Assembly (NCBI GenBank): GCA_021851335.1
Contig: JAJZEA010000012.1
Location: forward strand, 1 to 64,000
DNA length: 64,000 nt
Source of the DNA: Acidobacteriota bacterium
Lineage (GTDB): Bacteria > Acidobacteriota > Terriglobia > Terriglobales > Acidobacteriaceae
Direction of reading: 5' to 3'
A model generated the notes under the pieces. It saw only the letters and a list, made by a program, of their open reading frames with translations, had not been told where the DNA came from and did no database searches. A program made the position numbers and the translations under genes. Below, piece by piece: positions 15,847 through 25,010 of this stretch. Each line of letters begins with the position of its first letter. Within the stretch, counting starts at the first letter, position 1.

Positions 15847-16224
15847 ATGGAACGGATGAGAATCGACAAATGGCTGTGGGCTGCCCGCTTCTTCAAAACC
15901 CGACCGCTGGCTGCCAAAAACTGTGAGCTTGGACGCATCGAGATCGCTGCGCAAGCTGCAAAGCCAGCCCGCGAGATCAAGGTTGGCGACATGCTCCGCA
16001 TTCGCACCGAGGGCGGCGAATTCGAGGTCAAAGTCCTGGCGCTCAGCGAGATGCGAGGACCAGCCTCAGTCGCTCAGACGCTCTATCAGGAAACGCCTGA
16101 AAGCTGTGAGCGTCGTGCGTTTCTCGCCCAACAACGCCGCCTTGAGCCGATGATCGACAACACTCAACACGGCAGGCCCACCAAAAAAGATCGGCGCGAC
16201 CTCGTCCGCCTGCGCTCACGATAA
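15847..16224 (+). CDS. hslR: S4-domain RNA-binding protein (Hsp15/HslR-like)
   Basis: A 125-aa protein. The S4 domain occupies residues 4-65: MRIDKWLWAARFFKTRPLA, then an RIEI...VKVGD-type core (EIKVGDMLRIRTEGGEFEV). HslR recognises stalled 50S subunits carrying nascent tRNA in Escherichia coli; the same role is likely but unproven here. The C-terminus is basic (PTKKDRRDLVRLRSR), as in the family. The start may be ATG 15847 or, three codons on, ATG 15856, which matches the usual MRIDKW beginning. It is convergent with the lipocalin gene. Confidence 0.87.
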   Translation: MERMRIDKWLWAARFFKTRPLAAKNCELGRIEIAAQAAKPAREIKVGDMLRIRTEGGEFEVKVLALSEMRGPASVAQTLYQETPESCERRAFLAQQRRLEPMIDNTQHGRPTKKDRRDLVRLRSR

Positions 16225-16271
16225 CTCCATCCAACGGCTCCCATTTCCGCTATCGCGCAGCACTGACTCCG

Positions 16272-16787
16272 TCAATCCGTCTGTTGTACCTGCTCGAGTT
16301 TCCCCGCATCATAGCCCTTGGCTGCCAGACGGCCGGTGATCTCGGCATAGATTTCGTCGTTCATCTTTGCCGTTCGGCTCAAAATCCATAGGTACTTGCG
16401 CCCTGGTTCGCCCACCACTGCGTACTCGTAGTTTGGGCACAGGTCGATAATCCAATAATCGCCAAAGAACGGCCAGAAGAATGTCACCTTGAGTTTTGAG
16501 CCGCTCTCCGGGTCAACCACTTTCGCCCAGCCTTTGGCTTGCTTCTGTTTCCCTTCGCGCGTCACACAGGCATTGACCACGCGAATCGCACCATCCGAAC
16601 GCAGAGTATACGTCGCAGTAACATTGCGGTCACACTTGCGTTCAAACCGGTTTGGGTACCTGGCAATTTCAAACCAGCGCCCGATATACCGGGCCAGCTC
16701 TACCCGTGGAACGGATTGCAGAGGTGCCTCAGTCAATGCAAATGGAACCACCGTGAACGCTCCCATCCAAAGCAAGCCCGAACGCAT
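16272..16787 (-). CDS. blc: Lipocalin (Blc-like)
   Basis: A 171-aa exported lipocalin. After an N-terminal hydrophobic signal, RYIGRWFEIARYPNRFE carries the GxW lipocalin signature. NVTATYTLRSDG, WAKVVDPESGSKLKV, YWIIDLCPNYEYAVVGEP and LWILSRTAKM follow the bacterial Blc order of strands. There is no lipobox Cys near the signal cleavage site, so unlike E. coli Blc it is probably soluble in the periplasm. The family binds lysophospholipids or fatty acids and is linked to membrane stress. It stands alone, tail to tail with hslR. Confidence 0.92.
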   Translation of the reverse strand: MRSGLLWMGAFTVVPFALTEAPLQSVPRVELARYIGRWFEIARYPNRFERKCDRNVTATYTLRSDGAIRVVNACVTREGKQKQAKGWAKVVDPESGSKLKVTFFWPFFGDYWIIDLCPNYEYAVVGEPGRKYLWILSRTAKMNDEIYAEITGRLAAKGYDAGKLEQVQQTD

Positions 16788-16935
16788 CTCTTTGCGTGAA
16801 GTAATCGGGCAGCTTCATTGTAGAGCGTGTTCCATCTGCCTTGCAGACGAAGCGTATCTCACGAAATTCCGGGCTGATCACTGCCCCAATCGCGACGCAT
16901 CTCGGCAACAGCGCCTGGGTTCGGCTGTCAGGAAC

Positions 16936-19900
16936 TTACGGAATGACGTTGACCGTGAGGTAGCTGTGGTTGCTGACCGTCACGTTGTTCACATAGGCTG
17001 CGCCGGTAATCTGCAGGGTTGCCGTACCCAGCGGAGTGCCGCTGGAATTGGTGCCGTTCGACGACGGGGTTGTGCTGCTGCATCCCAATCCGGTGAAGGC
17101 AAGGCCAATCACCAGCAGCAAAGCCATCAGGCGCGCTTGAGCCATCCACGTCTTGCGCAGCCAGCGCTTGCGGCGGCGGCCCAGCGGCGCCAGCATCAGT
17201 CCTGCCAGTAGCAGCAATCCGCCAGTCTTCGTAGCCTGGGACGGGGTTTTGCCGCCTGGCTGCGTCGGCACGTGATTCGCCGCCTGAATTGTTCCCGGAT
17301 ACGTCGTGATGGTCAGAGTCGTCGTTCCACTCCCGTTCACGATGCTCGGGTTAAAGGTACAGGTGATCGCTCCGGCCGTCGGGGGATTCTGTTCCCCGCA
17401 AAGAATCTGAATCGGCCCCACCAGTCCGCCCGTTGCGGTGATGGTGTAGGGAACGGTTGCCGATTGTCCCTGCACGATTGTGATCGAAGTGCTGGTCGAA
17501 GAAATCGTGAAGCTTTCCACCGAAAAGCCCAGTGCGTTCGAGGTCGCCTGGCCATAGACCGTGTCGCCGGAGTAGATCGCGGTCAGCTCATAACTTCCGC
17601 CCGGAAGCGTCGGAACATTCAGCGTCGCCACTGCCGTATCGGCGATGCCGAGTGTCAGCTTGCTTTCGCCGATCAGTTGCGTCCCCGCGTAGAAAAAGAC
17701 ATTGCCGGTCGGATTCTGCTCAATACCGGATGCCGGCGCGGTCACAGGAGTCACCGTGGCCGTCAGATTCGCCGCCTGCCCGGGCGACAGCACTGCGGAC
17801 GAGCTGGTGAGCGTCACGGTGACCGGTTGCAACACCGGCTCCAGCACCACCGGGCTGCTTGTGCTCGAGGCCCAGGTCGTATCGCCGGAGTAAACGGCTG
17901 TGATCGAGTGCGCCACGGCTGCGGAGATGGCAATGTCCGAAAGCGTCGCGCTGTTGCTGCTCACCGGGGCCGTTCCCAGCAGCGTCGCGCCGCCATCGTA
18001 AAACGAAACCGTCCCGGTAATGGTGTAGCTGGTCGTTGTGGCCGCAGCCGGCGCAATCGTCGCTGTAAAGCTCTCCGGCGTGCCCTGCGATAGCTTGCTG
18101 GGCGTCGCGCTGATCGAGACCGTTGTCGCCAGCTTGGCGATCGAGATCGTCACCGAGGGGGAGGTCGACTGGTTATAGTTGATATCGCCCGAGTAAATTC
18201 CCTGCAACGTGTGCGACCCGGAAGTTGGCGCCGTCAGGTTATAGCTTGCCGTGGTCACGCCGCTGGTCGTCGAAAACTTCGTGGTCCCGTTCGGCACCCC
18301 GTCCAGATTCACCGTCAGGATTCCGGTCGGTGGTGAGTTGCCAAGGTTTGCCGAGGTCACGGTGCCGGTCACTGTAATGCTCGCTCCCGCCGCCGGCGTC
18401 GTGGTGGAGGGCGCAATGACCAGCGTCGTCGAGCTGGGCTGAATATTGAAGGTCACCGGAAGCGAGGTTCCGCCGGCATAGGTCGAGTCCCCGCTATAAA
18501 TCGCTTCGATGTTATGACCGCCAATGGTGAACTGCGCCGGCTCCACATAGGACGCGGTGCCGTCGGCAGCCAGCGTCACCGGCGTACCCGCATTCTGCTG
18601 GCTGGTCTGGTCATAGAACTGGACGGTTCCCGTCGGCACGGAACCGCCGGAGAGTGAGGTGACTTTGGCCGTCAGGTCGATATCCGTCGACGGGTTATAG
18701 GTCAGCCCGTTCTGATTGGTCATCAGCACCTGAGCCTGCTCGGTCCCGGTGGCATCCGGTCGCGTCCACTGTGCCAGCAGCGCTGCGGCATGCACCGTGC
18801 CCAGGCCGGTGGCCAGATCGTACCCGGAGGCTGCTGCAAAGCCAATTCGCCCGTCCATCGCATCCGCCACTGCCGCGCAGGAGGGCTGCGCGCAAAATAG
18901 GCGGTTGCCGCCGGACGTTACATCTACAATCGCCGCGTTCTCTGCGCCGGTGGCTGCCGGAGAAACGGTCGAAACAGTGTTGCCGCTAGGCGCTCCCAGC
19001 CGCGCCAGCCGATACAGGTTTGGTGCCAGGTTCCCCTGCGCCCCGTACCTGACGTCAAGTTGCGCGGACAGCCCGGCCATCTCCGCTGCCGCAATGGCGC
19101 TTCCGCTGGATTCGACTGCATGGCAGGTCGATGTCAGGTCCGTCCCGCTCAAGCAGAATGCCGCAGTCGTCGAGGGCAGCACAATATCCGGCAGATAGCG
19201 ATGATGGCCAGCGGTGATTGGCCCGGCTGCGGCGCCAGCGATGGCCGCGCTGCTTCCACCTGCGCTACTTCCGCCTGCATTGCTTGCAGCCGGATTTGGA
19301 TCGCTCGTCGGCATTCCCTGTGCGCTTTGCCACTGCGGCGTGGCATAGAGTGCGCTCACACCGCCGCCGCCAGCCACAGCCGCAACCGTCGCTGAAGACG
19401 GCTCCCAACCCGAGAAGCTCGCCGTCTGGCCCGCGGTCCGCATCGCCGCGCCGACGGCCAGGTTCCACGGCGTTGAAGCAAGTCCATTCACCGCCAGCCC
19501 ACTCTGCAGAGACCCATTCCCTGTGGCTGCGCCGGTTCCCTCGCAGCTCATCGCACCGTGGTCGCCGGTTGCGGCAAGCACGGCGATACCTTCCGCAGTG
19601 GCAAGTTTGTCGAGCGCCGCATAGAAAGCCGCATGAGCCGCGCTCATTGCCGTCTCACAGGATTCGTAGCCAAGCAGGATCGTGTGGCCCGTAGCGCGGT
19701 TGACCGCTGCTGCAAATGCCAGGTCGATGCCATCGGTTGCGTTGGTTCCAGCAGCCGGTATCACCTCAATCTGAGCCGCGGGCGCGGCTGCCATCGTCCA
19801 CTGCGCCATTGCAGCAGTTGCAAATTCGTCGGAAGTGCGGCCAGGATCGTCGCCATCCGGCTGCACGACCAGCAGACCGGTTCCATCACCCAGACCCGAT

Positions 19901-20736
19901 GCAGCGCGAAAAGCAGATCCATCCTCCAGCCGCATCGCGCTGCGCGCGGGAATCAGAATCGTTGCGCCTGCTCCGGACTGCGGTCTGGCGCTGCCCTGCG
20001 TTGCGGTTCCCATGCCTGCCGTCGCCATCAGCGTGCCTGCCTGCGCCAGCCATGCCGGTGTCAGCGGCGCCGAGGCATCGGCGATCCCGGATGCTGCGGT
20101 GGATGCCAGCGCCTGCGCGCTCACTCCGGCATCGGATGGCGAAGTCACCGCTGCCACAGCGCGCGTCCCGTCCAGCGAAACCACTCCTTCCACCTGAGCA
20201 GCCAGGGAAGAGGGAATTATCGGATGCCCGGCAAAGCGCAGGATCGGAAGACCGCTGGCGTCCGATCCTGAGGCGATCAAGCGCATCTGAAAAGCGGCCT
20301 CCACCTGCGAGCGGCTGCCGCTGAAGACGATCCAAAGGCGGCTGGCGGGCATCGGCTCGACGGTAAATCCCTGTGCGAGAAGCCAGGACTTCACAGCCGC
20401 CGTCTGCGCTGGCGTTGGGGCAAAGCGTGCGGCAAACTCTGCAGGCGTCAGCCATTGATGAAACTCCGCGCTGCCCGGCGTTTGCTGCGCGTCGAGCAGC
20501 GCGTCCAGCGCCATGCGCTGCGCTGCTGAGCCTTGCAGCAACAACAGAACCCGCTGCACCGGTTGCGATGCCGCTTGCGAGGCTTGCCGAGTAGCATACT
20601 GCCCGTCAAGCTGCGGAACAGCTTCAGCCGCCGCGCCTGACAGTCGCCCTTCGGCCATCATCGGCCCGCTGCCCACAGCCATGCAAAGGCTTGTTCCAAG
20701 CAGCACAGACACACTCCAGCGGCGCACTTGACGCAT
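16936..20736 (-). CDS. Sedolisin-like (S53) protein with Ig-like repeats, probably inactive
   Basis: A large exported protein of about 1266 aa from the ATG at 20736, where a clear signal peptide begins (a GTG at 20808 is possible). Next come an S53 pro-domain (HQWLTPAEFAARFAPTPAQ), a sedolisin-like domain, then four Ig-like repeats each ending in a YSGD-type strand. The C-terminus has a membrane helix before RRRKRW, a second hydrophobic stretch, and a Ser/Thr/Asn-rich end. The oxyanion Asp survives in TGDHGAMSCEG. The serine motif reads SGSAIAAAEMAG instead of GTSAAAP, and the Glu/Asp pair expected before the QW segment is not recognisable. I therefore infer loss of proteolysis and a structural or binding role. 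Confidence 0.85.
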   Translation of the reverse strand: MRQVRRWSVSVLLGTSLCMAVGSGPMMAEGRLSGAAAEAVPQLDGQYATRQASQAASQPVQRVLLLLQGSAAQRMALDALLDAQQTPGSAEFHQWLTPAEFAARFAPTPAQTAAVKSWLLAQGFTVEPMPASRLWIVFSGSRSQVEAAFQMRLIASGSDASGLPILRFAGHPIIPSSLAAQVEGVVSLDGTRAVAAVTSPSDAGVSAQALASTAASGIADASAPLTPAWLAQAGTLMATAGMGTATQGSARPQSGAGATILIPARSAMRLEDGSAFRAASGLGDGTGLLVVQPDGDDPGRTSDEFATAAMAQWTMAAAPAAQIEVIPAAGTNATDGIDLAFAAAVNRATGHTILLGYESCETAMSAAHAAFYAALDKLATAEGIAVLAATGDHGAMSCEGTGAATGNGSLQSGLAVNGLASTPWNLAVGAAMRTAGQTASFSGWEPSSATVAAVAGGGGVSALYATPQWQSAQGMPTSDPNPAASNAGGSSAGGSSAAIAGAAAGPITAGHHRYLPDIVLPSTTAAFCLSGTDLTSTCHAVESSGSAIAAAEMAGLSAQLDVRYGAQGNLAPNLYRLARLGAPSGNTVSTVSPAATGAENAAIVDVTSGGNRLFCAQPSCAAVADAMDGRIGFAAASGYDLATGLGTVHAAALLAQWTRPDATGTEQAQVLMTNQNGLTYNPSTDIDLTAKVTSLSGGSVPTGTVQFYDQTSQQNAGTPVTLAADGTASYVEPAQFTIGGHNIEAIYSGDSTYAGGTSLPVTFNIQPSSTTLVIAPSTTTPAAGASITVTGTVTSANLGNSPPTGILTVNLDGVPNGTTKFSTTSGVTTASYNLTAPTSGSHTLQGIYSGDINYNQSTSPSVTISIAKLATTVSISATPSKLSQGTPESFTATIAPAAATTTSYTITGTVSFYDGGATLLGTAPVSSNSATLSDIAISAAVAHSITAVYSGDTTWASSTSSPVVLEPVLQPVTVTLTSSSAVLSPGQAANLTATVTPVTAPASGIEQNPTGNVFFYAGTQLIGESKLTLGIADTAVATLNVPTLPGGSYELTAIYSGDTVYGQATSNALGFSVESFTISSTSTSITIVQGQSATVPYTITATGGLVGPIQILCGEQNPPTAGAITCTFNPSIVNGSGTTTLTITTYPGTIQAANHVPTQPGGKTPSQATKTGGLLLLAGLMLAPLGRRRKRWLRKTWMAQARLMALLLVIGLAFTGLGCSSTTPSSNGTNSSGTPLGTATLQITGAAYVNNVTVSNHSYLTVNVIP

Positions 20737-20885
20737 GGTTTTTTTCGACAGCAGTTGGGCGGAATGCAGCATGAGTGGCAAGCATGATTGTAAAGCCGAC
20801 CAGCCCACGCTCCGCTACAACTTTTGCTACGCATCGTCAGACGATGCGTAGCACTCGCAGCCCGCCCGCCGCGTCCTGTGCCCGA

Positions 20886-21956
20886 TCACCGAAAGATATT
20901 CTTCGGGCAGATGGCGTGCACGCCCACGCTGCCATCCACAAGCTGCGTTATGTCCACATCCACGGCCACGCTGGTCAGCATGTAGGCGTCATCGCGGCTC
21001 AGGTGCTTCTGCGTTACCAGAAAGTCGATCATTTCGCGCACTGCGAGTTTGGTTGCAGTCGTCAGGTCCGGGCTGAAGCCCATCGTGATGAAGCTGGTCG
21101 GCGTCTCGGCGCGCGGCCACAGCAGATGCTGGCGTTTATGCACGACAAAGCGGAACGTTCCGGTCAGAAACGTCTCCATCGCCGTGATGTCCACCTCGCC
21201 GTTGCCCTGTCCGGCGTGGCCGTCGCCTGCTTCAAAAAGCGCTCCGGGAGCATGGACGGGCAGATAGAGCGTTGTTCCGGCCACCAGCTCGCGATTGTCC
21301 ATGTTGCCACCGTGCATCCACGGCGGGGCGCTGTCGATGCGCCCGGCAGACTCTGGCGGCGCGTCGCCCATGCTGCCAAAGAACGGGTGTAGCGGAATCT
21401 CGATTCCCGGAGCAAAGTGGGCGATCATGCGCTGGCGGTCCAGCGGAATGATCTTCATGCGCCCGTAGGGAAAATCGTTGGGAAGAAATCCTCGTCCCGG
21501 ACCAAATCCGTTACAGGCAAAGGGCGCATCGATGTTGATCTTCAGAATGTCCACTTCGAGCACGTCGCCAGGCTCGGCCTCGGCAATGGCCAGCGGGCCG
21601 GTCAGGATATGTCCGCCGGGGCCGCGATCCTTCACTTCTTTATAGATCGCTTCGTTGTAAGGCGGAATATCCTTGGCCGCGACGCCTTCCTTTTCCAGCC
21701 GTTCGTCGGAGCCGCAGGTCGACAGCGTCTGAATCGTAACCGTATCGCCGGAGTGTACGGTCATCACCGGCTTCGCGTGCGCCCAGTAGTAGCCCCAGGC
21801 GACGGTCTGCGGCGTCGCCAGAAGCGTCTTCGCTGCGCCGCTCTGCGCCTGTGCGCCTCCGGACAAAGCCGCGCTCACAGCGGTCACGATCAGCCATTGT
21901 TTCCACGCGGACCCTCGTGGTCCAGCGAACGGTTGCCACTGCCGGTTGCTTCTCAT
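20886..21956 (-). CDS. Exported acetamidase/formamidase-family hydrolase
   Basis: A 356-aa FmdA/AmdA-family amidohydrolase. The signal peptide (WLIVTAVSAALSGGAQAQ) is followed by family blocks: SGDTVTIQTLS, GPLAIAEAEPGDVLEVDIL, FGSMGDAPPES, HGGNMDNRELVAGTTLYLPV and EAGDGHAGQGNGEVD, which hold the conserved acidic and His residues of the active site. The ATG at 21956 has GGGGAGAG upstream. It probably hydrolyses short amides to ammonia and acid in the periplasm. It follows the amidase gene by 92 bases on the same strand, so the two may form an exported amide-degradation unit. Confidence 0.9.
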   Translation of the reverse strand: MRSNRQWQPFAGPRGSAWKQWLIVTAVSAALSGGAQAQSGAAKTLLATPQTVAWGYYWAHAKPVMTVHSGDTVTIQTLSTCGSDERLEKEGVAAKDIPPYNEAIYKEVKDRGPGGHILTGPLAIAEAEPGDVLEVDILKINIDAPFACNGFGPGRGFLPNDFPYGRMKIIPLDRQRMIAHFAPGIEIPLHPFFGSMGDAPPESAGRIDSAPPWMHGGNMDNRELVAGTTLYLPVHAPGALFEAGDGHAGQGNGEVDITAMETFLTGTFRFVVHKRQHLLWPRAETPTSFITMGFSPDLTTATKLAVREMIDFLVTQKHLSRDDAYMLTSVAVDVDITQLVDGSVGVHAICPKNIFR

Positions 21957-22048
21957 TCTGTTTCTCTCCCCTGTTTGCGATTCAGTGTTGCGATTCACTT
22001 TGTCTCCGAGTCCGATCGGTCCTGCGGTCTTGGCCGTGCGTCTTCACC

Positions 22049-23821
22049 TCAGGGCATGTTGGGCAGCAATCCCTGCTCGACCAGCGTCGGCGGATGGCGG
22101 TGGTGCGTGATCTGCTCATAGGCAAAGGCCCAGCCGAGCAGGTCGCCGTCATGCCAGCGGCGCGTGGAGATCTCCAGGCCAAACGGCAATCCGTTGGGAT
22201 AGAAGCCGCCGGGAAGGACGATGGCCGGGACGCCGAGGATGTTGACCCAGCTTGTATCACTGTGCGGACCCTCGCTGATGGTGCCGGAGATGCCGCCGGT
22301 GTGGGCGTAGCTTTGCGGCATGGTTTCGTCCGGTGGCGGCATCTGTGTCGCGGGATAGACGTAGCCGTCAAGATGAAAGAGGTCGAGCGTCTGATTGTAC
22401 TCGTCGAGCGATTGCTGGCGTGGACGGAAGTAGTTGGCCTGAGCGGCGGGGTCGGTCTCCACGCGCATCTGGCTTTGCTGCGGCTCGTCCTTCCGCAGAC
22501 GCGTGGGATTGACGATGGTGTCGGGGATCTTGTGTCCGGTCGCCTGCTCATATTCGGCAACCGAGTGGAATTGCGCCGGGCCAAAGTTCTTCAGGAAAAG
22601 ATTGGTCCCTTCTTCCACGTAGGGCATGGTGCCGGTGCGGCTGACTGTCTGCGCAAACGAAGGCGGCAGAATGGCGTCGTCGAATACGATGGTGGCACCG
22701 GCAGCGCGCAGGCCATCCAGCGCGGCCAGGAAGGCTTTGCGCGTGGAGGCGCGCAGCGGCAGCACGGAGTCCTGCTCCTCCGCCGCGGCCACGTCGTTTG
22801 GAACCACAGCAGGAATCCCCTGAAAGGGAATGCCCGAGCCTTGCAGGATGAATGCGGGCACGCCAAATCGTTTGCCGCGCAAGGCTCCCGACTTCAGATA
22901 GCGCGTGTACGGGCCGGGTTGAGCTTTGCCCGGCGCCTCGGTGGTGCGCGGATCGAGAGGATCGGGCTTGGGCGTTGGATCAGCCCCGGCCATCACCGTC
23001 AGCGCAATCGCCGCATCGGTGACGGTGCGGGCGATGGGTCCGGTGTTGTCCAGCAGCCAGTCCAGAGGCGCGATGCCGGCGATGCTGACCAAGCCGCGCG
23101 TGGGGAAGTATCCGACCACCGCGCTGGTCGCCGCGGGCATGCGGATCGAGTTGCCCGTGTCCGTCCCGTTGCCAAGTACGGCATAGTTGCTGGTCACCGC
23201 CGTCACCGTGCCGCCCGAGGAGCCACCGGGGCTGAAGCGCACATCGTAGGCGTTGCCGGTGCGTCCATAAGCAGTGCTGCGGTTGGTGTCGCTGGCGGCA
23301 AAGTCAGGCATGTTCGTGATGCCAAGAAAGACTGCTCCTGCGGCGCGAAGACGAGCGACGATGGTGGAGTCGCGCGGAGCGAGGAGTTCGTGGCCAGCCA
23401 GCATGTAGCCATGCCAGCCGTCGGTGGTGACCTGCCCGGCGATGCTGGTGTTGGCCTTGGTCACAATCGGCACGCCCCACAGCAGTCCCCGCTGCGGCCA
23501 GGCAGGAAGATGACCGGAAGCAAGCTGCTGGTCGAGCGCGGCAGCCTGTTCCAGCGCCTCTTTGCGCTCAACAGTCTGCACGGCGCGATAGATCGGGTTG
23601 TACTGCTCGATCCGCGCCAGATGCCACTGAACCACCTGCGTCACGGTGACCGCGTGAGCGGTGTACAGGCTCTCCAGTTGCGGGACAGTGACCTCGAAGA
23701 GTTTGCTGTCGAGCGTGGCTGGCGAGGTTGGAGGCGGCGCGCTCGCCGCAAAGCAAACCGGCGCAACGGTAAGCAGCGCCACCCAACAGATACGCGAGAA
23801 GTGCAGAGTTCGAGCGAACAT
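22049..23821 (-). CDS. Exported amidase (amidase-signature family)
   Basis: A 590-aa amidase with the Ser-cisSer-Lys triad in order: Lys in GVPIVTKANTSIAG, cis-Ser in FSPGGSSGGTVTAV, and the nucleophile Ser in GTDTGNSIRMPA. The signal peptide (ICWVALLTVAPVCFAASA) places it in the periplasm. Length and layout match the secreted acidobacterial and myxobacterial relatives of GatA-like amidases, which act on amides or peptide amides rather than tRNA. No strong ribosome binding site is seen before ATG 23821. It is likely co-transcribed with the acetamidase gene downstream. Confidence 0.92.
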   Translation of the reverse strand: MFARTLHFSRICWVALLTVAPVCFAASAPPPTSPATLDSKLFEVTVPQLESLYTAHAVTVTQVVQWHLARIEQYNPIYRAVQTVERKEALEQAAALDQQLASGHLPAWPQRGLLWGVPIVTKANTSIAGQVTTDGWHGYMLAGHELLAPRDSTIVARLRAAGAVFLGITNMPDFAASDTNRSTAYGRTGNAYDVRFSPGGSSGGTVTAVTSNYAVLGNGTDTGNSIRMPAATSAVVGYFPTRGLVSIAGIAPLDWLLDNTGPIARTVTDAAIALTVMAGADPTPKPDPLDPRTTEAPGKAQPGPYTRYLKSGALRGKRFGVPAFILQGSGIPFQGIPAVVPNDVAAAEEQDSVLPLRASTRKAFLAALDGLRAAGATIVFDDAILPPSFAQTVSRTGTMPYVEEGTNLFLKNFGPAQFHSVAEYEQATGHKIPDTIVNPTRLRKDEPQQSQMRVETDPAAQANYFRPRQQSLDEYNQTLDLFHLDGYVYPATQMPPPDETMPQSYAHTGGISGTISEGPHSDTSWVNILGVPAIVLPGGFYPNGLPFGLEISTRRWHDGDLLGWAFAYEQITHHRHPPTLVEQGLLPNMP

Positions 23822-23894
23822 GCGCTATTGTCGCTCGTTCGTACCCAGATAGAAAGAACTTTTCTGCAACCGAGGGGTCAAGTGGTCGCGGTGC

Positions 23895-23943
23895 GCAAAG
23901 CAGAAGGGCGGAGCCAGTTGCCTGGTCCGCCCTTCTGCTTTGC
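23895..23943. terminator. Long perfect hairpin between rsfS and amidase
   Basis: GCAAAGCAGAAGGGCGGA (23895-23912) and its exact complement (23926-23943) form an 18-bp stem; the 13-base loop has an extra CCAG/CTGG pairing. It lies 16 bases beyond the rsfS stop. There is no long T-run on the minus strand, so it may terminate with help or stabilise the mRNA end. Confidence 0.6.
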
Positions 23944-23958
23944 CTGTGAAGCCCCGCT

Positions 23959-24918
23959 TCAGGGGGTTGGTTTCTTGTCCTCGCTGCTTGCCATCGACGC
24001 AGGCATCTCGGCCTCCGAACGCGGCTTGACGAGATACTGAGGTTCGATGGCCGTGGCTGCAATGGCAACCTTGGGCGCAGCGGGCTTGGGAGCCACAACC
24101 TTCTTGGCCGGCGCAGCTTTCTTCACTGGCGCAGCTTTCTTGGCCACAACCTTCTTCGCCGGAGCTTTCTTGACTGGCGCAGCCTTCTTCGCGGCCACCT
24201 TCTTGGCTGGGGCTTTCTTGGCGACAGCCTTCTTGGCCGGAGCCGCCTTCTTCGCGACAGCCTTCTTGGCCGGAGCCGCCTTCTTCGCAGCGGGCTTCTT
24301 GGCTACAGCTTTTTTTGCCGTGGCTTTCGGAGCCGCCTTTTTGGCAACTGCCTTCTTGGCCGGAGCCGCCTTTTTGGCTGCGACTTTTTTGGCTGGCGCG
24401 GCCTTCTTGGCCGCAGGCTTGGCGGCTGCCTTTTTCGCAGCCGGTTTCTTGGGCGATGGACTCATCGATGTTTCTCCCTTCACGGAATTTGATCTGGCAC
24501 CGCTTGTCTTTGTCTTCTTTTCCGAGCGAGTGCGAGCTTGTTTCTTCAGCAGGCTTTCCACATCATTTCCAGTCAGTGCCTGAGCACTTTTCCGGAGCCG
24601 CTCAATGTCATAGAACGCACGCTTCTCAGAAAGGAAGACGTGAACCACTATATCCACATAATCGAGCAGAATCCACTCCGATTTTTGACGTCCTTCCACC
24701 GAACGCGGATAGAGACCGAATTTGCGTTTCAGTTGCAGCTCAATCTCGTCGGCAATCGCTAGCACCTGGCGATCATTGGAGCCGGAGGTGATGAGAAAAA
24801 AGTCGGCGAGGCCAGAGTCCATCGCATCCAGCGCAAGCACGCGTGTATCTTCCCCTTTTTTGTCTTCGCAGGCGGCGACGGCGACCAGCAGTTGCTGAAG
24901 AGTTTCCGTGTTGGACAT
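23959..24918 (-). CDS. rsfS: Ribosomal silencing factor RsfS with histone-H1-like tail
   Basis: A 319-aa protein; ordinary RsfS is about 105-130 aa. Residues 1-118 are a complete RsfS domain ([47 protein letters not shown]), which binds uL14 and blocks subunit joining in starvation. From residue 152 the chain becomes repeats of [10 protein letters not shown] type for about 130 residues, then a neutral end. This tail resembles bacterial H1-like proteins and should bind nucleic acid. An internal ATG at 24465 (residue 152) is preceded by AAGGGAG, so a separate tail protein is possible. It lies downstream of nadD, the usual neighbour. Confidence 0.9.
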   Translation of the reverse strand: MSNTETLQQLLVAVAACEDKKGEDTRVLALDAMDSGLADFFLITSGSNDRQVLAIADEIELQLKRKFGLYPRSVEGRQKSEWILLDYVDIVVHVFLSEKRAFYDIERLRKSAQALTGNDVESLLKKQARTRSEKKTKTSGARSNSVKGETSMSPSPKKPAAKKAAAKPAAKKAAPAKKVAAKKAAPAKKAVAKKAAPKATAKKAVAKKPAAKKAAPAKKAVAKKAAPAKKAVAKKAPAKKVAAKKAAPVKKAPAKKVVAKKAAPVKKAAPAKKVVAPKPAAPKVAIAATAIEPQYLVKPRSEAEMPASMASSEDKKPTP

Positions 24919-25010
24919 AGGTATTTGCTTCTCCTGTGCGGCGCGCAAGCGGTGCACGATTCATGGTAGCAGGAAGCGAGCTGGCCGCAGCCGCGCAGAA
25001 CCGCGTCCAT

